The notes: a model not told the origin generated them from the letters alone. 64,000 nt of DNA from an uncultured Planktomarina sp. (GCA_905182535.1 CAJJBZ010000003.1:1-64000), one strand, 5' to 3'. Counted from the first letter of the stretch, positions 48,242-58,881 are shown. Program-made: numbers and translations.

Positions 48242-48739
48242 TTACGCGTGACCATGGGCCTCTGCAATGGCTACTTGCATAGCAGGGGTTTCTTCACCCC
48301 ATATGGTCAGTTGGAAAGCTGGATAGTAACGCTCTGCAGATATAACCGCGGCTGAAATCATAGTATCAATTTGATCAGGGCTAGCAACTTGACCTCCAGA
48401 CAGGATCAGACCGTAACGGAAAATCATCAGCTTTTGTTCATCCAAATAAGTGAAGCTTCCAGCCCAGCAATGGTCATTTACCGCATTTAGCAAAGCATAG
48501 AGGCTATCGAGCCTGTGCGCCGGTGGCTCCATGTCAAAGGTACAAATCAGTCGTAGAGTTTCATCAGCCTCAGACCACGCTAAGGTTACCGAATAGGTGC
48601 GCCATTGGCCTTCAACATCCATGGAGATCTGATCATCGGCAATACGATCAAATTCCCACTCTTGGTTCGCAGCAATGTCTTGAACTATGTCAATCGGATG
48701 CACATCTTCAAAATCAAAGGCGTGGTTGGGTAATCCCAT
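48242..48739 (-). CDS. YbjN-domain protein
   Basis: A 165-residue cytoplasmic protein with the YbjN (type III secretion chaperone-like) fold. Recognisable stretches are RTYSVTLAWSEADETLRLICTFD, LLNAVNDHCWAGSFTYLDEQKLMIFRYGLI and a C-terminal AERYYPAFQLTIW. Function is unknown; in alphaproteobacteria it is regularly next to proC, as here (21-base gap). Confidence 0.86.
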   Translation of the reverse strand: MGLPNHAFDFEDVHPIDIVQDIAANQEWEFDRIADDQISMDVEGQWRTYSVTLAWSEADETLRLICTFDMEPPAHRLDSLYALLNAVNDHCWAGSFTYLDEQKLMIFRYGLILSGGQVASPDQIDTMISAAVISAERYYPAFQLTIWGEETPAMQVAIAEAHGHA

Positions 48740-48941
48740 AGCGGCCCCCTTCCGGGAAATTTTAGGCTACAGACCACCACAAAATCTTGTACGAATCCCA
48801 ATATTTTGCGGCCAGCATACCTATTCATACCACTTATGGTGTCTGGATACTTCTACCCTGTCCAGAGAAATATCTGGGGATAAGTCATTTATCTGTGGAG
48901 AAGATTAAGGAAATAACAAATAAAATGCTGCTAAATGGGAA

Positions 48942-48966
48942 AAGGCCGCCTAAAAAAGACAGCCTT
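48942..48966 (-). terminator. Probable terminator downstream of ubiK
   Basis: On the minus strand AAGGCTGTC and GGCGGCCTT can pair over nine positions with two G-U pairs around a TTTTTTA loop. TTCCC follows. It is 22 bases past the ubiK-like stop. The T-run after the stem is short, so efficiency is uncertain. Confidence 0.5.
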
Positions 48967-48987
48967 AAATATTATTTTGAAAAGTTA

Positions 48988-49248
48988 TTATTTCTTTGTT
49001 TTAGCACTGGCACTTTCCAACGCATCCATTCGTGCTTTCAACGCATCGTTCTCTTCGCGGGCTTTTTGGGCCATGGCCCGCACCGCATCAAATTCTTCGC
49101 GTGTCACAAAATTACGATCCGCCAGCCAACGATCCACCAAGCTTTTCATTGCGGTTTCAGCTTCATCCTTGGCACCCTGCGCCACGCCCACTGCATTAGT
49201 CATCATTTGGCCAATGTCATCCAGAAACTTATTCTTGCTTTGCATCAT
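48988..49248 (-). CDS. ubiK: Ubiquinone biosynthesis accessory factor UbiK (BMFP domain)
   Basis: An 86-residue BMFP-domain protein. An amphipathic N-terminus (LDDIGQMMTNAVGVAQGAKDE) precedes a C-terminal coiled coil (FDAVRAMAQKAREENDALKA). UbiK supports the ubiquinone assembly metabolon. The gene is divergent from lgt. Confidence 0.88.
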   Translation of the reverse strand: MMQSKNKFLDDIGQMMTNAVGVAQGAKDEAETAMKSLVDRWLADRNFVTREEFDAVRAMAQKAREENDALKARMDALESASAKTKK

Positions 49249-49347
49249 CTATCTCCTTGATGGCTATATCACCCTTAATCTTAATATGGGGGCTATAATA
49301 AGAATACTCAACCTTGACTTAAGTAGCTACGCTGGGAATGAAAGGGT

Positions 49348-50274
49348 ATGTTAGCTTCGATTCCATTTCCCGAGATTTCCCCTGTGCTTTTCGCACTGAA
49401 TATTCCGCTATGGCAATTCACTTTTAGCGGCCATGATTTCAGCCTCGGGGGGTTTGAACTGGCAATCCGCTGGTACGCATTAGCATACATCACTGGTATA
49501 ATATTCGCAGGGTGGCTGATGCGCCTTGCGATCCGCAGGCCAAATCTCTGGCCCAACAGCAAAGTCGCACTCAATGAAAAAAACTTAGATGATTTGATGA
49601 CTTGGCTGATTATTGGCATCATTTTAGGTGGTCGCTTGGGCTATGTTTTGTTTTACAAACCATTCTACTATCTATCAGACCCTATCGCTGCATTACGTAT
49701 TTTTGATGGTGGTATGTCATTCCATGGTGGATTTTTGGGGGTCCTTGTTGCCGGCATCCTTTTTTGCCGTAAGTACCAAATTGAGATTCTCTGTGCAGCG
49801 GACATCATGGCAGTTTCTGCTCCTGCGGGGCTACTATTTGGACGAATGGCCAACTTTATAAATGCAGAGCTTTGGGGTCGGGAAACCAGTATGCCGTGGG
49901 GGGTTGTGTTCCCCGGATACGACGCACAAATCTGCTCTGATGCGTTGATGGGCCTTTGTGCGCGGCATCCATCGCAGCTTTACGAGGCTTTGGGCGAAGG
50001 GCTTATTTTAGGTTTGGTGCTTCTATACCTACTATTTAGAACTAGCGCCCTGCGCCGTACTGGGCTTTTAGCCGGAATATTTGTTTTTGGGTACGGGCTA
50101 ACAAGGTTCTTAGTAGAATTGTTGCGCCAGCCCGATACACATTTTCAATCTTTGGAGAACCCAGTTGGCTATGCTATCCAAATGGGATCATGGGGGCTAA
50201 CCATGGGACAAGTACTGTCGTTGCCGATGCTTATAGTAGGGCTTTGGTTTATCACTAAGGCGCGCAAAGCGTGA
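49348..50274 (+). CDS. lgt: Prolipoprotein diacylglyceryl transferase
   Basis: Lgt adds diacylglycerol to lipoprotein precursors in the inner membrane. The 308-residue protein has about seven membrane segments, the HGGFLGVL segment and the Lgt signature GRMANFINAELWGRETSMPWG. Its stop overlaps the next gene's GTG start (GTGA), and that gene overlaps pgeF (ATGA), so the three are translationally coupled. Confidence 0.95.
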   Translation: MLASIPFPEISPVLFALNIPLWQFTFSGHDFSLGGFELAIRWYALAYITGIIFAGWLMRLAIRRPNLWPNSKVALNEKNLDDLMTWLIIGIILGGRLGYVLFYKPFYYLSDPIAALRIFDGGMSFHGGFLGVLVAGILFCRKYQIEILCAADIMAVSAPAGLLFGRMANFINAELWGRETSMPWGVVFPGYDAQICSDALMGLCARHPSQLYEALGEGLILGLVLLYLLFRTSALRRTGLLAGIFVFGYGLTRFLVELLRQPDTHFQSLENPVGYAIQMGSWGLTMGQVLSLPMLIVGLWFITKARKA

Positions 50275-51326
50275 CGACACTGACCGAAATGTTAAAAGAC
50301 CGTATTGCGTTTGATGGCCCCATAAGTGTGGCTGATTATATGGCCGAATGCTTAATGAACCCAAAACATGGCTATTACACGCAACAAGCGGTGTTTGGCC
50401 GGTCTGGTGATTTTGTGACCGCACCAGAGATCAGCCAAATGTTTGGTGAGATGATCGGCCTGGCGCTTGGTTCCGCGTGGCAGGCACAGGGCTGCCCTCC
50501 GGATGCGATAATAGTAGAATTAGGTCCAGGAAAGGGTACATTGATGCAAGACCTTTGCCGCATCTCCCCCACGATTTCAGGCTTTGAGCAGCTGCCCGTG
50601 CACATGGTGGAAAGTGCGCCAAAGCTACGAAGCATACAGGCCGAAGCTATTCCAGGCGTAATCCATCACAACGATGTAAGCACACTTCCTAAAAAATCGA
50701 TTTTTCTAATTGCCAATGAGTTTTTTGATGCCCTACCTATTAGGCAATTCTGCCGGACCGCATTAGCTTGGGAAGAGTTTTTAATTGGGGAGGTGGCGGG
50801 TGATTTGAAATTTGGACGTGCAGCCCCACAGCTGTTTGATTTCTTAACCCATCGTTTTCAAGACACCAAAGCCGGTGATATTATCGAATATTGTCCAGCG
50901 CTACCGCCCATTATGGCTGCAATTTCTGAGCGCATCACGGCTTATGGAGGTGCAGCAATAATCATTGACTATGGTGATTGGCGTTCAAAGGGAGATACAT
51001 TACAGGCCATCGGTGATCATAAAATGGTGAGCCCACTTACAGCACCAGGCATGACCGACATAACTGCCCATGTGGACTTTGAGGCTATCTTCAATGGCGC
51101 AGCACCGGCCACCGTGTCGCGGCTCACTACGCAAGGGATTTTTTTGGAACGCTTAGGCATCACCCAACGAGCACAAGCCTTAGCCCAAAAACTTACTGGT
51201 GACGCCTTGAATACCCATATAGAAGCCCACCGAAGGCTCACACACCCTGACGAGATGGGCAATTTGTTCAAGGTCTTGGGTGTGGCTGCCAATGCAGCGT
51301 TATTTCCACCTGGACTAGAACTATGA
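50271..51326 (+). CDS. SAM-dependent methyltransferase, MidA/NDUFAF7 family
   Basis: A 351-residue member of the family of mitochondrial NDUFAF7, which methylates a complex I subunit; the bacterial target is not established. The family start MTTLTEMLKDRIAFDGPISV..YM, the GDFVTAPEISQMFGE motif and the SAM-binding VELGPGKGTLMQDLCR are visible. Start codon GTG. Confidence 0.9.
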   Translation: MTTLTEMLKDRIAFDGPISVADYMAECLMNPKHGYYTQQAVFGRSGDFVTAPEISQMFGEMIGLALGSAWQAQGCPPDAIIVELGPGKGTLMQDLCRISPTISGFEQLPVHMVESAPKLRSIQAEAIPGVIHHNDVSTLPKKSIFLIANEFFDALPIRQFCRTALAWEEFLIGEVAGDLKFGRAAPQLFDFLTHRFQDTKAGDIIEYCPALPPIMAAISERITAYGGAAIIIDYGDWRSKGDTLQAIGDHKMVSPLTAPGMTDITAHVDFEAIFNGAAPATVSRLTTQGIFLERLGITQRAQALAQKLTGDALNTHIEAHRRLTHPDEMGNLFKVLGVAANAALFPPGLEL

Positions 51327-52078
51327 GCCTTAAACCAATCACATCTGACTTACTTCTCGGCGTAAAACACGGATTTTTTACTCGGCTTGGAGGAGTTTCA
51401 CGGGGTATTTATCAAGGATTAAATTGTGGCAGAGGTTCAAACGACTGCCTCGAAGATGTCGAGGCCAACCGAAAATCAGTTGCAGAACATTTTGGAGGTG
51501 CAGAGCCACAGCTTCAATCAGTCCATCAAATCCATTCTGCAGGTGTTGTAAGCTTGAAGGCTGTCTCCTCACATTCCCCAAAGGCAGATGCTATAGTTAC
51601 AGCCACTCCAGGCGTAATCCTGAGCGTTCTTACCGCAGATTGCCAACCAGTTTTACTCTATGACGCCAAGGCGCAAGTCATTGGCGCAGCGCACGCAGGA
51701 TCAAAAGGAGCAAAGACTGGCGTGTTGCAAAATACCATTGCCGCTATGGAAACATTGGGGGCAAACTACAGTAATATCTGCGCGGTTATAGGTCCCAGCA
51801 TAAGCCAAAAAGCATATGAGGTGGGTCCTGAGTTTTTAGAAGAAATTTGCCATGATGACCCAGCCGCTTTACTATTTTTTACTAAGGGAGAACGAGATCG
51901 TTATCACTTTAACTTGCCAAGCTATGGTCTATCGCTATTGCGAGGTGCGGGAATAAAACAAGCCGAATGGACCGGCCATTGCACCTATGCCAACCCCGCA
52001 AGGTTTTTTTCCTACCGATACTCCGTGCATCAAAATCTAGCTGATTATGGTCGGTTGATTGCCTGCATTAGCTTATAA
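51323..52078 (+). CDS. pgeF: Peptidoglycan editing factor / laccase-domain purine nucleoside phosphorylase
   Basis: A 251-residue YfiH/PgeF-family protein with the zinc-binding features LQSVHQIHSAGV, LTADCQPVLLYD, AAHAGSKGAKTGV and the C-terminal HCTYANPARFFSYRYS. Family members cleave purine nucleosides or remove mis-inserted serine from peptidoglycan precursors. It is last in the lgt-midA-pgeF run. Confidence 0.92.
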   Translation: MSLKPITSDLLLGVKHGFFTRLGGVSRGIYQGLNCGRGSNDCLEDVEANRKSVAEHFGGAEPQLQSVHQIHSAGVVSLKAVSSHSPKADAIVTATPGVILSVLTADCQPVLLYDAKAQVIGAAHAGSKGAKTGVLQNTIAAMETLGANYSNICAVIGPSISQKAYEVGPEFLEEICHDDPAALLFFTKGERDRYHFNLPSYGLSLLRGAGIKQAEWTGHCTYANPARFFSYRYSVHQNLADYGRLIACISL

Positions 52079-52087
52079 AATTTGACT

Positions 52088-52582
52088 TTATGGGCGTTTA
52101 GAAAGACGCTCTTCCAACACTTCAAAAGGCACGCCTGGCTGATCCTTAGCGCAGCGAATTACCAAAGATGTTTTAACCGATGCTACATTATCAGCAGATG
52201 TCAGCTGTTCAGTCAGGAAAGATTGAAAGGTAGACAAATCAGGCGCAACACATTTTAAAATGAAATCAACTTCTCCGTTCAACATGTGGCATTCACGTAC
52301 CAATGGCCAATTCAAACAACGCCCTTCGAAAGCCGACAAATCTACTTCGGCTTGACTTTGCAGTCCGACCATAGCGAAAACTTGAACTTCAAAACCCAAT
52401 TTCCGAGCATCTATATCCGCGTGATACCCACCAATATAGCCAGTCTCCTCTAAAGTGCGCACCCGACGCAAACACGGAGGTGCGGAAATACCAACACGTT
52501 TGGCCAACTCAACATTCGTCATCCGCCCATCCGCCTGCAATTCAGCCAATATCATGCGATCAATTTCGTCTAAACGGTGCAT
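52088..52582 (-). CDS. Lrp/AsnC-family transcriptional regulator
   Basis: A 164-residue Lrp-type regulator. The helix-turn-helix is DRMILAELQADGRMTNVELAKRVGISAPPCLRRVRTLEETGYI, and a RAM ligand domain follows (CHMLNGEVDFILKCVAPDL). It probably senses an amino acid. It is divergent from trxB and ends ten bases from the convergent pgeF. The start could be Met at 52591 or 52582. Confidence 0.92.
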   Translation of the reverse strand: MHRLDEIDRMILAELQADGRMTNVELAKRVGISAPPCLRRVRTLEETGYIGGYHADIDARKLGFEVQVFAMVGLQSQAEVDLSAFEGRCLNWPLVRECHMLNGEVDFILKCVAPDLSTFQSFLTEQLTSADNVASVKTSLVIRCAKDQPGVPFEVLEERLSKRP

Positions 52583-52768
52583 ACAGCTCATACCTTTCTA
52601 GAATACTCAGAAAACATACCGAAACGGCCCGCCAAACGCAATAATATTTCAACATTGCGCAACAATAATTCGCGCTGCACTTTCCAAAGTTAAAGATTTC
52701 GGTTTGGGCTTTTGTCCGATAGCCAGCGCGTATATATGCGTCTTCAAAGCTTAATCGTAGGAATTTCC

Positions 52769-53710
52769 ATGACTAACACACGCCACACCAAAGTTTTGAT
52801 CATTGGGTCGGGTCCTGCGGGTTATACCGCCGGCGTTTACGCCAGCCGAGCTATGTTGGAGCCTATTTTGGTCCAGGGCATTGAGCCTGGTGGCCAGCTT
52901 ACCACAACTACCGAGGTAGAGAACTGGCCTGGTGATTCTGAAGTGCAAGGCCCCGACTTAATGATCCGGATGCAAGAGCACGCAAAAGTGATGGGTACTG
53001 AAATTATTGGTGATATTATTACCAACCTTGACGTCTCCAAGCGTCCTTTCAAAGCTCAAGGCGACAGCGGCACCCTCTACACTTGCGATGCAGTAATCTT
53101 AGCCACAGGCGCACGGGCCAAATGGATCGGCCTCGAAAGCGAGGAGAAATTCAAGGGGTTTGGCGTTTCTGCCTGCGCCACATGCGACGGTTTTTTCTAC
53201 CGTGGTCAAGAGATTGTGGTTGTAGGCGGTGGTAATACAGCTGTGGAAGAGGCTCTCTTTCTAACCAACTTTGCGTCAAAGGTTACGCTCATACACCGCC
53301 GCGACGAGCTGCGTGCCGAACGAATCTTGATTGATCGCTTGATGAAGAATGCAAAGATAGTACCTCTTTGGTTCCACGAAATAGACGAAGTTTATGGCAC
53401 CGATATGCCTCTGGGCGTGGAAGGTGTGAAAGTGAAACAGACTAAGACAGGTAAGATTACAGACATCCCCTGCAAGGGCGTTTTTGTAGCCATCGGCCAC
53501 GCACCTGCCAATGAATTAATTAAAGATGTGTTAGAAACACATATGGGCGGTTATGTTATAACCAAACCTGACAGCACCGAGACTTCTATCCCTGGAGTAT
53601 TTGCAGCCGGTGATTTGACAGATTACAAATACCGCCAAGCTGTCACCAGTGCTGGTATGGGCTGCATGGCGGCGCTAGAAGCAGAGCGCTTTATTGCTGA
53701 ACAAAAGTAG
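52769..53710 (+). CDS. trxB: Thioredoxin reductase
   Basis: TrxB transfers electrons from NADPH to thioredoxin. The 313-residue protein begins with an FAD motif [16 protein letters not shown], has the redox-active CATC in [13 protein letters not shown], the NADPH motif [16 protein letters not shown] and the C-terminal FAD segment [21 protein letters not shown]. The start is set at 52769; a longer frame from 52712 lacks support. Confidence 0.95.
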   Translation: MTNTRHTKVLIIGSGPAGYTAGVYASRAMLEPILVQGIEPGGQLTTTTEVENWPGDSEVQGPDLMIRMQEHAKVMGTEIIGDIITNLDVSKRPFKAQGDSGTLYTCDAVILATGARAKWIGLESEEKFKGFGVSACATCDGFFYRGQEIVVVGGGNTAVEEALFLTNFASKVTLIHRRDELRAERILIDRLMKNAKIVPLWFHEIDEVYGTDMPLGVEGVKVKQTKTGKITDIPCKGVFVAIGHAPANELIKDVLETHMGGYVITKPDSTETSIPGVFAAGDLTDYKYRQAVTSAGMGCMAALEAERFIAEQK

Positions 53711-53772
53711 TGTCGATTATATAGAACTGCGTTAAATAACGTCAAAGTATCTCAGACAATGGAATACCCATT

Positions 53773-55477
53773 ATGCAAAGTAATTTGATAACTGTCCCAG
53801 AACTTTATGTAGCGCATGACCGGGTACAAGAAATGAAGATGGCAGCCACAGAGCTAACCTCTTGGGATCTTACACCCCGGCAAATTTGTGATCTCGAATT
53901 ACTTATGAATGGTGGGTTTAATCCCTTGAAGGGCTTTCTGACCGAAGCGGATTACAACTGTGTTGTGAAAAATATGCGCCTTGCGGATGGTACGCTTTGG
54001 CCCATGCCTATTACACTCGATGTGACACAGGACTTTGCAGACATTGTAGAACTTGGCCAAAAAATTGCATTGCGGGATCAAGAAGGGGTAATACTAGCCA
54101 CGATCACAGTCACCGATAGCTGGCTGCCCAACAAGGCACGCGAGGCTGAGAATGTATTTGGCGCAAATGATCTAGCCCATCCAGCGGTGAACTACCTGCA
54201 CAATCAAGCGGGTTCTATAAATTTGGGTGGTCCCGTAACCGGGCTTCAACAGCCAGTGCATTATGATTTCCGCGGCCGCCGTGACACCCCAAACGAGCTA
54301 CGCAATTACTTCCGAAAAATGGGGTGGCAGAGGGTGGTAGCTTTCCAAACTCGAAATCCATTGCATCGCGCCCATCAAGAACTGACCTTCCGCGCAGCAA
54401 AAGATGCGCAGGCTAATTTGTTAATCCACCCTGTGGTTGGAATGACTAAACCCGGTGATATCGACCACTTCACGCGTGTGCGATGCTACGAGGCTGTCTT
54501 AGATCAATACCCCTCCTCCACCACTGCCATGTCTCTTTTAAACCTGGCCATGCGTATGGCGGGGCCTCGCGAAGCGGTTTGGCATGGCCTGATCCGTGCC
54601 AATCATGGTTGCACTCATTTCATTGTGGGCCGCGACCACGCAGGACGAGGGCAAAAACTCTGACGGTGAGGACTTCTATGGGCCCTATGACGCACAAGAG
54701 CTGTTTCGCACAGTTGAGTCTGAAATTGGTGTGGAAATGGTTGATTTTAAACATATGGTTTATGTGCAAGAGCGCGCGCAGTATGAGCCTGCTGACAAGG
54801 TAGAGGATGGCTTGACCGTCCTAAATATATCCGGCACCGAGCTTCGCCGCAGACTAGCCGAAGGTTTGGATATCCCAGAATGGTTTAGCTTTCCACAAGT
54901 CGTCACTGAGTTAAGAAAATCACGCCCTCCACGAGATAAACAAGGCTTTACGGTATTTTTCACGGGGCTTTCGGGGTCGGGAAAGTCTACCATTGCGAAT
55001 GCATTAATGGTAAAATTAATGGAGATGGGTGGCCGGCCTGTAACCCTACTTGACGGTGATATAGTACGCAAAAATCTATCTTCAGAGCTTGGGTTTTCCA
55101 AAGCGCACCGCGATTTGAATATCCGCCGTATTGGCTATGTGGCCTCTGAGATAACGAAAAATGGTGGCATTGCCATCTGCGCTCCAATCGCTCCCTACGC
55201 CACAACCCGTCATGCTGTTCGCGGAGATGTAGAGGTCTTTGGCGCCTTTATTGAGGTCCATGTAGCAACCTCGATAGATGAATGCGAGCGTCGGGACCGT
55301 AAGGGTCTCTACAAGCTCGCCCGTGCCGGAAAAATCAAGGAGTTCACAGGAATTTCAGACCCCTATGATGTTCCCAAGACGCCTGAATTACGCCTTGAAA
55401 CCGAGCATGTCGAGGTCGATAATTGCGCGCATCAAGTCTTGTTAAAATTAGAGAGTATGGGATTAATTGGCGCTTAA
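53773..55477 (+). CDS. sat/cysC: Bifunctional sulfate adenylyltransferase / APS kinase (one frameshift)
   Basis: The fused enzyme activates sulfate to APS and then PAPS. The N-terminal ATP-sulfurylase part (about residues 1-390) has the catalytic TRNPLHRAHQELT and GRDHAG motifs. The C-terminal APS kinase has the P-loop GLSGSGKST and LLDGDIVRKNLSSELGFS. The frame breaks at 54649-54651: removing one G from gagggcaaaa restores G-K-N-S-D-G-E-D-F-Y-G-P-Y. The repaired protein is about 568 residues. A weak AT-rich hairpin follows (55489-55516). Confidence 0.93.
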
Positions 55478-55597
55478 CTAAAGTTCTTAAAGTATAGATT
55501 CAAGTAACTATACTTTGCGACATGTATTTAGCTAATCGCGTTTTCTAGTCAAATAATTGGTAGCTGAAGGCATCAATCCTCTCTAACGCAAACCGTC

Positions 55598-55816
55598 CTA
55601 ATGCAGTGTCATCGGTGAGTAGCTAAACTCACGCGCCATATCATAGGCTTGATCCAAATCTCCAACTAGAGCCAACTGCTCACCCTCAGAATTATGAACT
55701 GACCACAGCTGGTCTATATCTCCCGTTTCTTCAACTACTTCAGCAGGCAAGTCAGCCTTATCGATAGGCTTAAGGTAAACAATGCGATCCTCTAAAACAC
55801 CAAATTGGTCTTTCAT
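55598..55816 (-). CDS. DUF1150-family protein
   Basis: A 72-residue protein of the alphaproteobacterial DUF1150 family: EDRIVYLKPIDKADLPAEV in the first half and EGEQLALVGDLDQAYDMARE in the second. Function unknown. In many roseobacters it follows a small heat-shock gene, which is decayed here. The start at 55816 (MKDQFG) is preferred over an ATG at 55834 that would lie within the upstream gene. Confidence 0.86.
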   Translation of the reverse strand: MKDQFGVLEDRIVYLKPIDKADLPAEVVEETGDIDQLWSVHNSEGEQLALVGDLDQAYDMAREFSYSPMTLH

Positions 55817-55820
55817 CTGC

Positions 55821-56075
55821 TTATCCTTTTTCAATCTTAATCTTCTGAATCACTGTCTCTGGTAGAGCGCGCTTTAGATCAATATGCAACAGTTCATGTT
55901 CCGTAACAGCCTCACCAGCCTTCACTCCAGCAGCCAGTAGGAACATCCGCTCAAATTGTCGTGCAGGGAACCCTAGGTCAGGTAGGCTCTATCCTCGTTA
56001 TCATCTGATTGACGTCCTAGAGTTACCAGCTGGATATCTTCAACCGTTATCGAAAAATTATGATCTTAATTAGAG
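55821..56075 (-). pseudogene. Hsp20 small heat-shock protein remnant
   Basis: The minus strand encodes the C-terminal part of an alpha-crystallin-type chaperone: FSITVEDIQLVTLGRQSDDN, then after a frameshift near 55978-55984, FPARQFERMFLLAAGVKAGE and HELLHIDLKRALPE. The stop is at 55821-55823. A stop precedes the matching region near 56070, and the N-terminal third, including a start codon, is not found upstream. It therefore looks truncated as well as frameshifted. DUF1150 follows five bases later, the usual pairing. Confidence 0.75.
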
Positions 56076-56209
56076 CAAAGCCGACGAAGGTTCCTGAGAA
56101 AGTGCACCATATGCAATTGACATGGTAATCCGTAGCCAAATGCGCAAGTGCTGGCTTCTCAAATCACCTTAAAAGGATTATACAAGTTTAAGAGTGAAAG
56201 GGGACGCCA

Positions 56210-56425
56210 ATGCAAGCCAACAGCCGGCTCAATCACAACGAAGTTATGGAAATCGAGCTTGAAGTGCTACGCCAAGAGCATCGCGATTTGGACTTAGCCA
56301 TCTCAGTCTTGGCCGAAAAAGCCATTGATCAGCTAGCGGTAAAGCGGCTTAAAAAGAAAAAACTGCTCCTCAAAGATAGAATCTCAAAATTTGAAGACGA
56401 CCTGATGCCCGATATTATTGCCTAA
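56210..56425 (+). CDS. YdcH/DUF465-family small protein
   Basis: A 71-residue charged helical protein. ELEVLRQEHRDLDLAISVLAEK and the following KRLKKKKLLLKDRI match the DUF465 pattern of conserved small proteins with unknown function. It is 55 bases before purE on the same strand. Confidence 0.85.
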   Translation: MQANSRLNHNEVMEIELEVLRQEHRDLDLAISVLAEKAIDQLAVKRLKKKKLLLKDRISKFEDDLMPDIIA

Positions 56426-56480
56426 TCTTTCACGATAGGTTAATTCCAGTTTTCTTTTTGGTTAAAATACGAGGCAGAAA

Positions 56481-56963
56481 ATGGTGCATGTTGGAATAAT
56501 AATGGGCAGCCAATCTGATTGGCCAACAATGAAACACGCCGCCGATATTCTCGACGCTCTAAAAATTCCCTTTGAAAGTAAAATAGTGTCAGCGCACCGT
56601 ACGCCCGACAGGCTTTGGAACTATGGCACGACTGCAATCGAGCGCGGCCTTAAGGTAATCATTGCGGGTGCGGGTGGCGCGGCGCATTTGCCCGGTATGA
56701 TAGCCTCAAAAACTCGTATTCCAGTTGTAGGTGTACCAGTTCAAACAAAAGCTCTTTCCGGCATCGACAGCCTTTATTCCATTCTGCAAATGCCAAAAGG
56801 CTACCCGGTGGCCACAATGGCAATTGGCCCATCAGGAGCAGCCAATGCCGGCTTGATGGCAGCAGGCATGCTGGCGACCCAGTATCCTGAGATCGCCACC
56901 CGGCTAGACGCCTGGCGCAGCGCCTTGTCTGCCTCTATTCCGCAGGAGCCTGTTGATGAATGA
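56481..56963 (+). CDS. purE: N5-carboxyaminoimidazole ribonucleotide mutase
   Basis: PurE rearranges N5-CAIR to CAIR in purine synthesis. The 160-residue protein has [27 protein letters not shown] with the active-site His, and [14 protein letters not shown]. The stop overlaps the start of purK by eight bases. Confidence 0.96.
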   Translation: MVHVGIIMGSQSDWPTMKHAADILDALKIPFESKIVSAHRTPDRLWNYGTTAIERGLKVIIAGAGGAAHLPGMIASKTRIPVVGVPVQTKALSGIDSLYSILQMPKGYPVATMAIGPSGAANAGLMAAGMLATQYPEIATRLDAWRSALSASIPQEPVDE

Positions 56964-58017
56964 CCCATTGCCCCAAGGAGCCACAATTGGAATTTTAGGA
57001 GGTGGACAGTTAGGCCGGATGCTCTCGGTCGCGGCTAGCCGGCTTGGGCTCAACACCCACATTTTTGAACCTGGCGCCAACCCACCAGCCGGGCAAGTAG
57101 CGCATCGTATCACAATCGCATCTTATGACGACGCTGAAGCTCTACGCATATTTGCAGAATCAGTTGATGTAATCACTTATGAATTTGAAAATATTCCAGC
57201 TTCAGCCTTGGATGTCCTTGAAGGCATCTGCCCAATTCATCCGGGCCGTCAGGCTTTGGCCGTTTCTCAGGATCGCTTGAGCGAAAAGGAATTTCTCACA
57301 AAACTAGAGCTGAAGGTGGCACCGTATGCAGATGTAACTAACGCCGAAGATGCCGCAGCAGCCGTCGCGCGTATCGGCGCGCCATCGATCCTAAAAACCC
57401 GCCGTATGGGCTATGACGGCAAAGGTCAGATGCGCCTCAAACAGGCGTCAGATATGCCAGCCGCCTGGCAGGCTATGGCCGGCTCCGCCTCCGTCTTGGA
57501 AGGCTTCATCGATTTCAGTCATGAAGTCTCAGTGATTGCGGCAAGGGCCAGCGACGGCCAAGTGGCGTGCTATGACCCCGGTGAAAACGTGCACCGTGAT
57601 GGTATTTTGCACACCACCACCGTCCCTGCCAATCTCACCACATCACAGCGCATGGATGCGGTTTTAATAGCTGCGAAGATTTTGAATGCGTTGGATTATG
57701 TGGGCGTGATGGGGGTTGAGCTGTTCGTCACCGCAGACGGCTTTATCGTCAATGAGATTGCCCCCCGCGTACACAATTCCGGCCATTGGACACAAAATGG
57801 CTGTGACATTTGCCAATTTGAGCAACACATCAGAGCCGTGGGCGGTTGGCCCCTGGGCGATGGTGCCCGCCACAGTGATATCCAGATGGAAAACCTCATC
57901 GGTGACGATATGGACCGCCTACCCGAGCTGCGCAAAACCAATGCAGCTCTACATCTCTATGGCAAGTCTGAGGTCAAACCTGGCCGCAAGATGGGTCATG
58001 TCAACTTTCGCAGTTAA
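56956..58017 (+). CDS. purK: N5-carboxyaminoimidazole ribonucleotide synthase
   Basis: PurK is the ATP-grasp enzyme that carboxylates AIR. The 353-residue protein starts with [20 protein letters not shown] and has the ATP-grasp segments [46 protein letters not shown] at 56956 is chosen; a TTG lies one codon before. Its stop overlaps by four bases the convergent lipase remnant. Confidence 0.95.
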   Translation: MNDPLPQGATIGILGGGQLGRMLSVAASRLGLNTHIFEPGANPPAGQVAHRITIASYDDAEALRIFAESVDVITYEFENIPASALDVLEGICPIHPGRQALAVSQDRLSEKEFLTKLELKVAPYADVTNAEDAAAAVARIGAPSILKTRRMGYDGKGQMRLKQASDMPAAWQAMAGSASVLEGFIDFSHEVSVIAARASDGQVACYDPGENVHRDGILHTTTVPANLTTSQRMDAVLIAAKILNALDYVGVMGVELFVTADGFIVNEIAPRVHNSGHWTQNGCDICQFEQHIRAVGGWPLGDGARHSDIQMENLIGDDMDRLPELRKTNAALHLYGKSEVKPGRKMGHVNFRS

Positions 58018-58770
58018 CGCCCAGCCTCATTACGTTTCAATACCTTTTGCAGGGCGTTTAAACTCACATCACGCAGAGTAAAACTACGGTCAAACTTACC
58101 GTGCTTTAGATAAGCTTGCACTTGGGCGATCACCAACGGATTATTCATCATAAATGTATGGCCCACCGGCAGCACCAGATGATCATGCATGCCTTCTACA
58201 CGGGTACTTTCCACCGACACCTTGCCATCATCTGGCCCCTCAATAAAATTCGAGTACAACGGGTTAAAGCTCACCCGTCCAGCGATAATTCCCAGCAAGA
58301 AGGTGACTGGCGGCAATTAATTGGGCAGTCTATTGGAGTCCGTGCTCAGCTGGCGGCCGGCTGGACCATTGACCCAATCCAACCCTGCCAAAGCCTGCAC
58401 AACATCCACCACCTCAGAGCCTTTATTGGGCGGTCCCAACATCACCATATGGCCGAGGTTCTTGGGTTCGGCCCAAGCCAAATAAGCCCGCACCATGGTC
58501 CCACCTAGGGAATGGGTGACAAAATGCTGGTGCTGATTACCACAGGCCTGCACCGCCTGAGGGATCATATCGCGAACTAATTCTGCAATTGTTTTGCTGC
58601 GGGTCGAAAATTCTGGGTTTTGCACGTGATAGCCCTGTGCCTTTAACCTGTGCACCATCAACGCAGACGACGCCTCACTGCGAGCCAGCCCGTACAGTAA
58701 AATACCACAGTCCTGAGCGGCAGCCAGTGTGGGGGCTAAGAGCCAAAAATATAAGACATAGTCGGCGCAT
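58014..58770 (-). pseudogene. Secreted alpha/beta-hydrolase lipase, interrupted
   Basis: A GHSLGG-type lipase, about 250 residues when joined. The ATG at 58770 opens a signal peptide (MRRLCLIFLAL). A frame break near 58735 separates it from LAAAQDCGILLYGLARSEAS. The nucleophile elbow is FVTHSLGGTMVRAYL. An in-frame TAA at 58317-58319 splits the protein between QLSTDSNRLPN and [13 protein letters not shown]. The tail includes [20 protein letters not shown] with the probable catalytic His. Two separate lesions make loss of function plausible, but sequence errors cannot be excluded. Confidence 0.75.
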
Positions 58771-58881
58771 AGCTGTCAGATAGGAGCTTTGCGGCTGTAT
58801 TAGAGGGGGAAATAGAAGCCTTATTCTCAATGTCTTCGCCGTCTATCCAAAAAGGCTAATAATCGCCCAACTAACATAAAA

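Noticed and set aside
54649..55477. Separate stand-alone APS kinase gene
   Set aside because: Removing one G joins it to the ATP sulfurylase as the known fused enzyme.
55489..55516. AAAGTATAG / CTATACTTT stem after sat-cysC
   Set aside because: AT-only stem with a weak T-run; too unstable to call a terminator.
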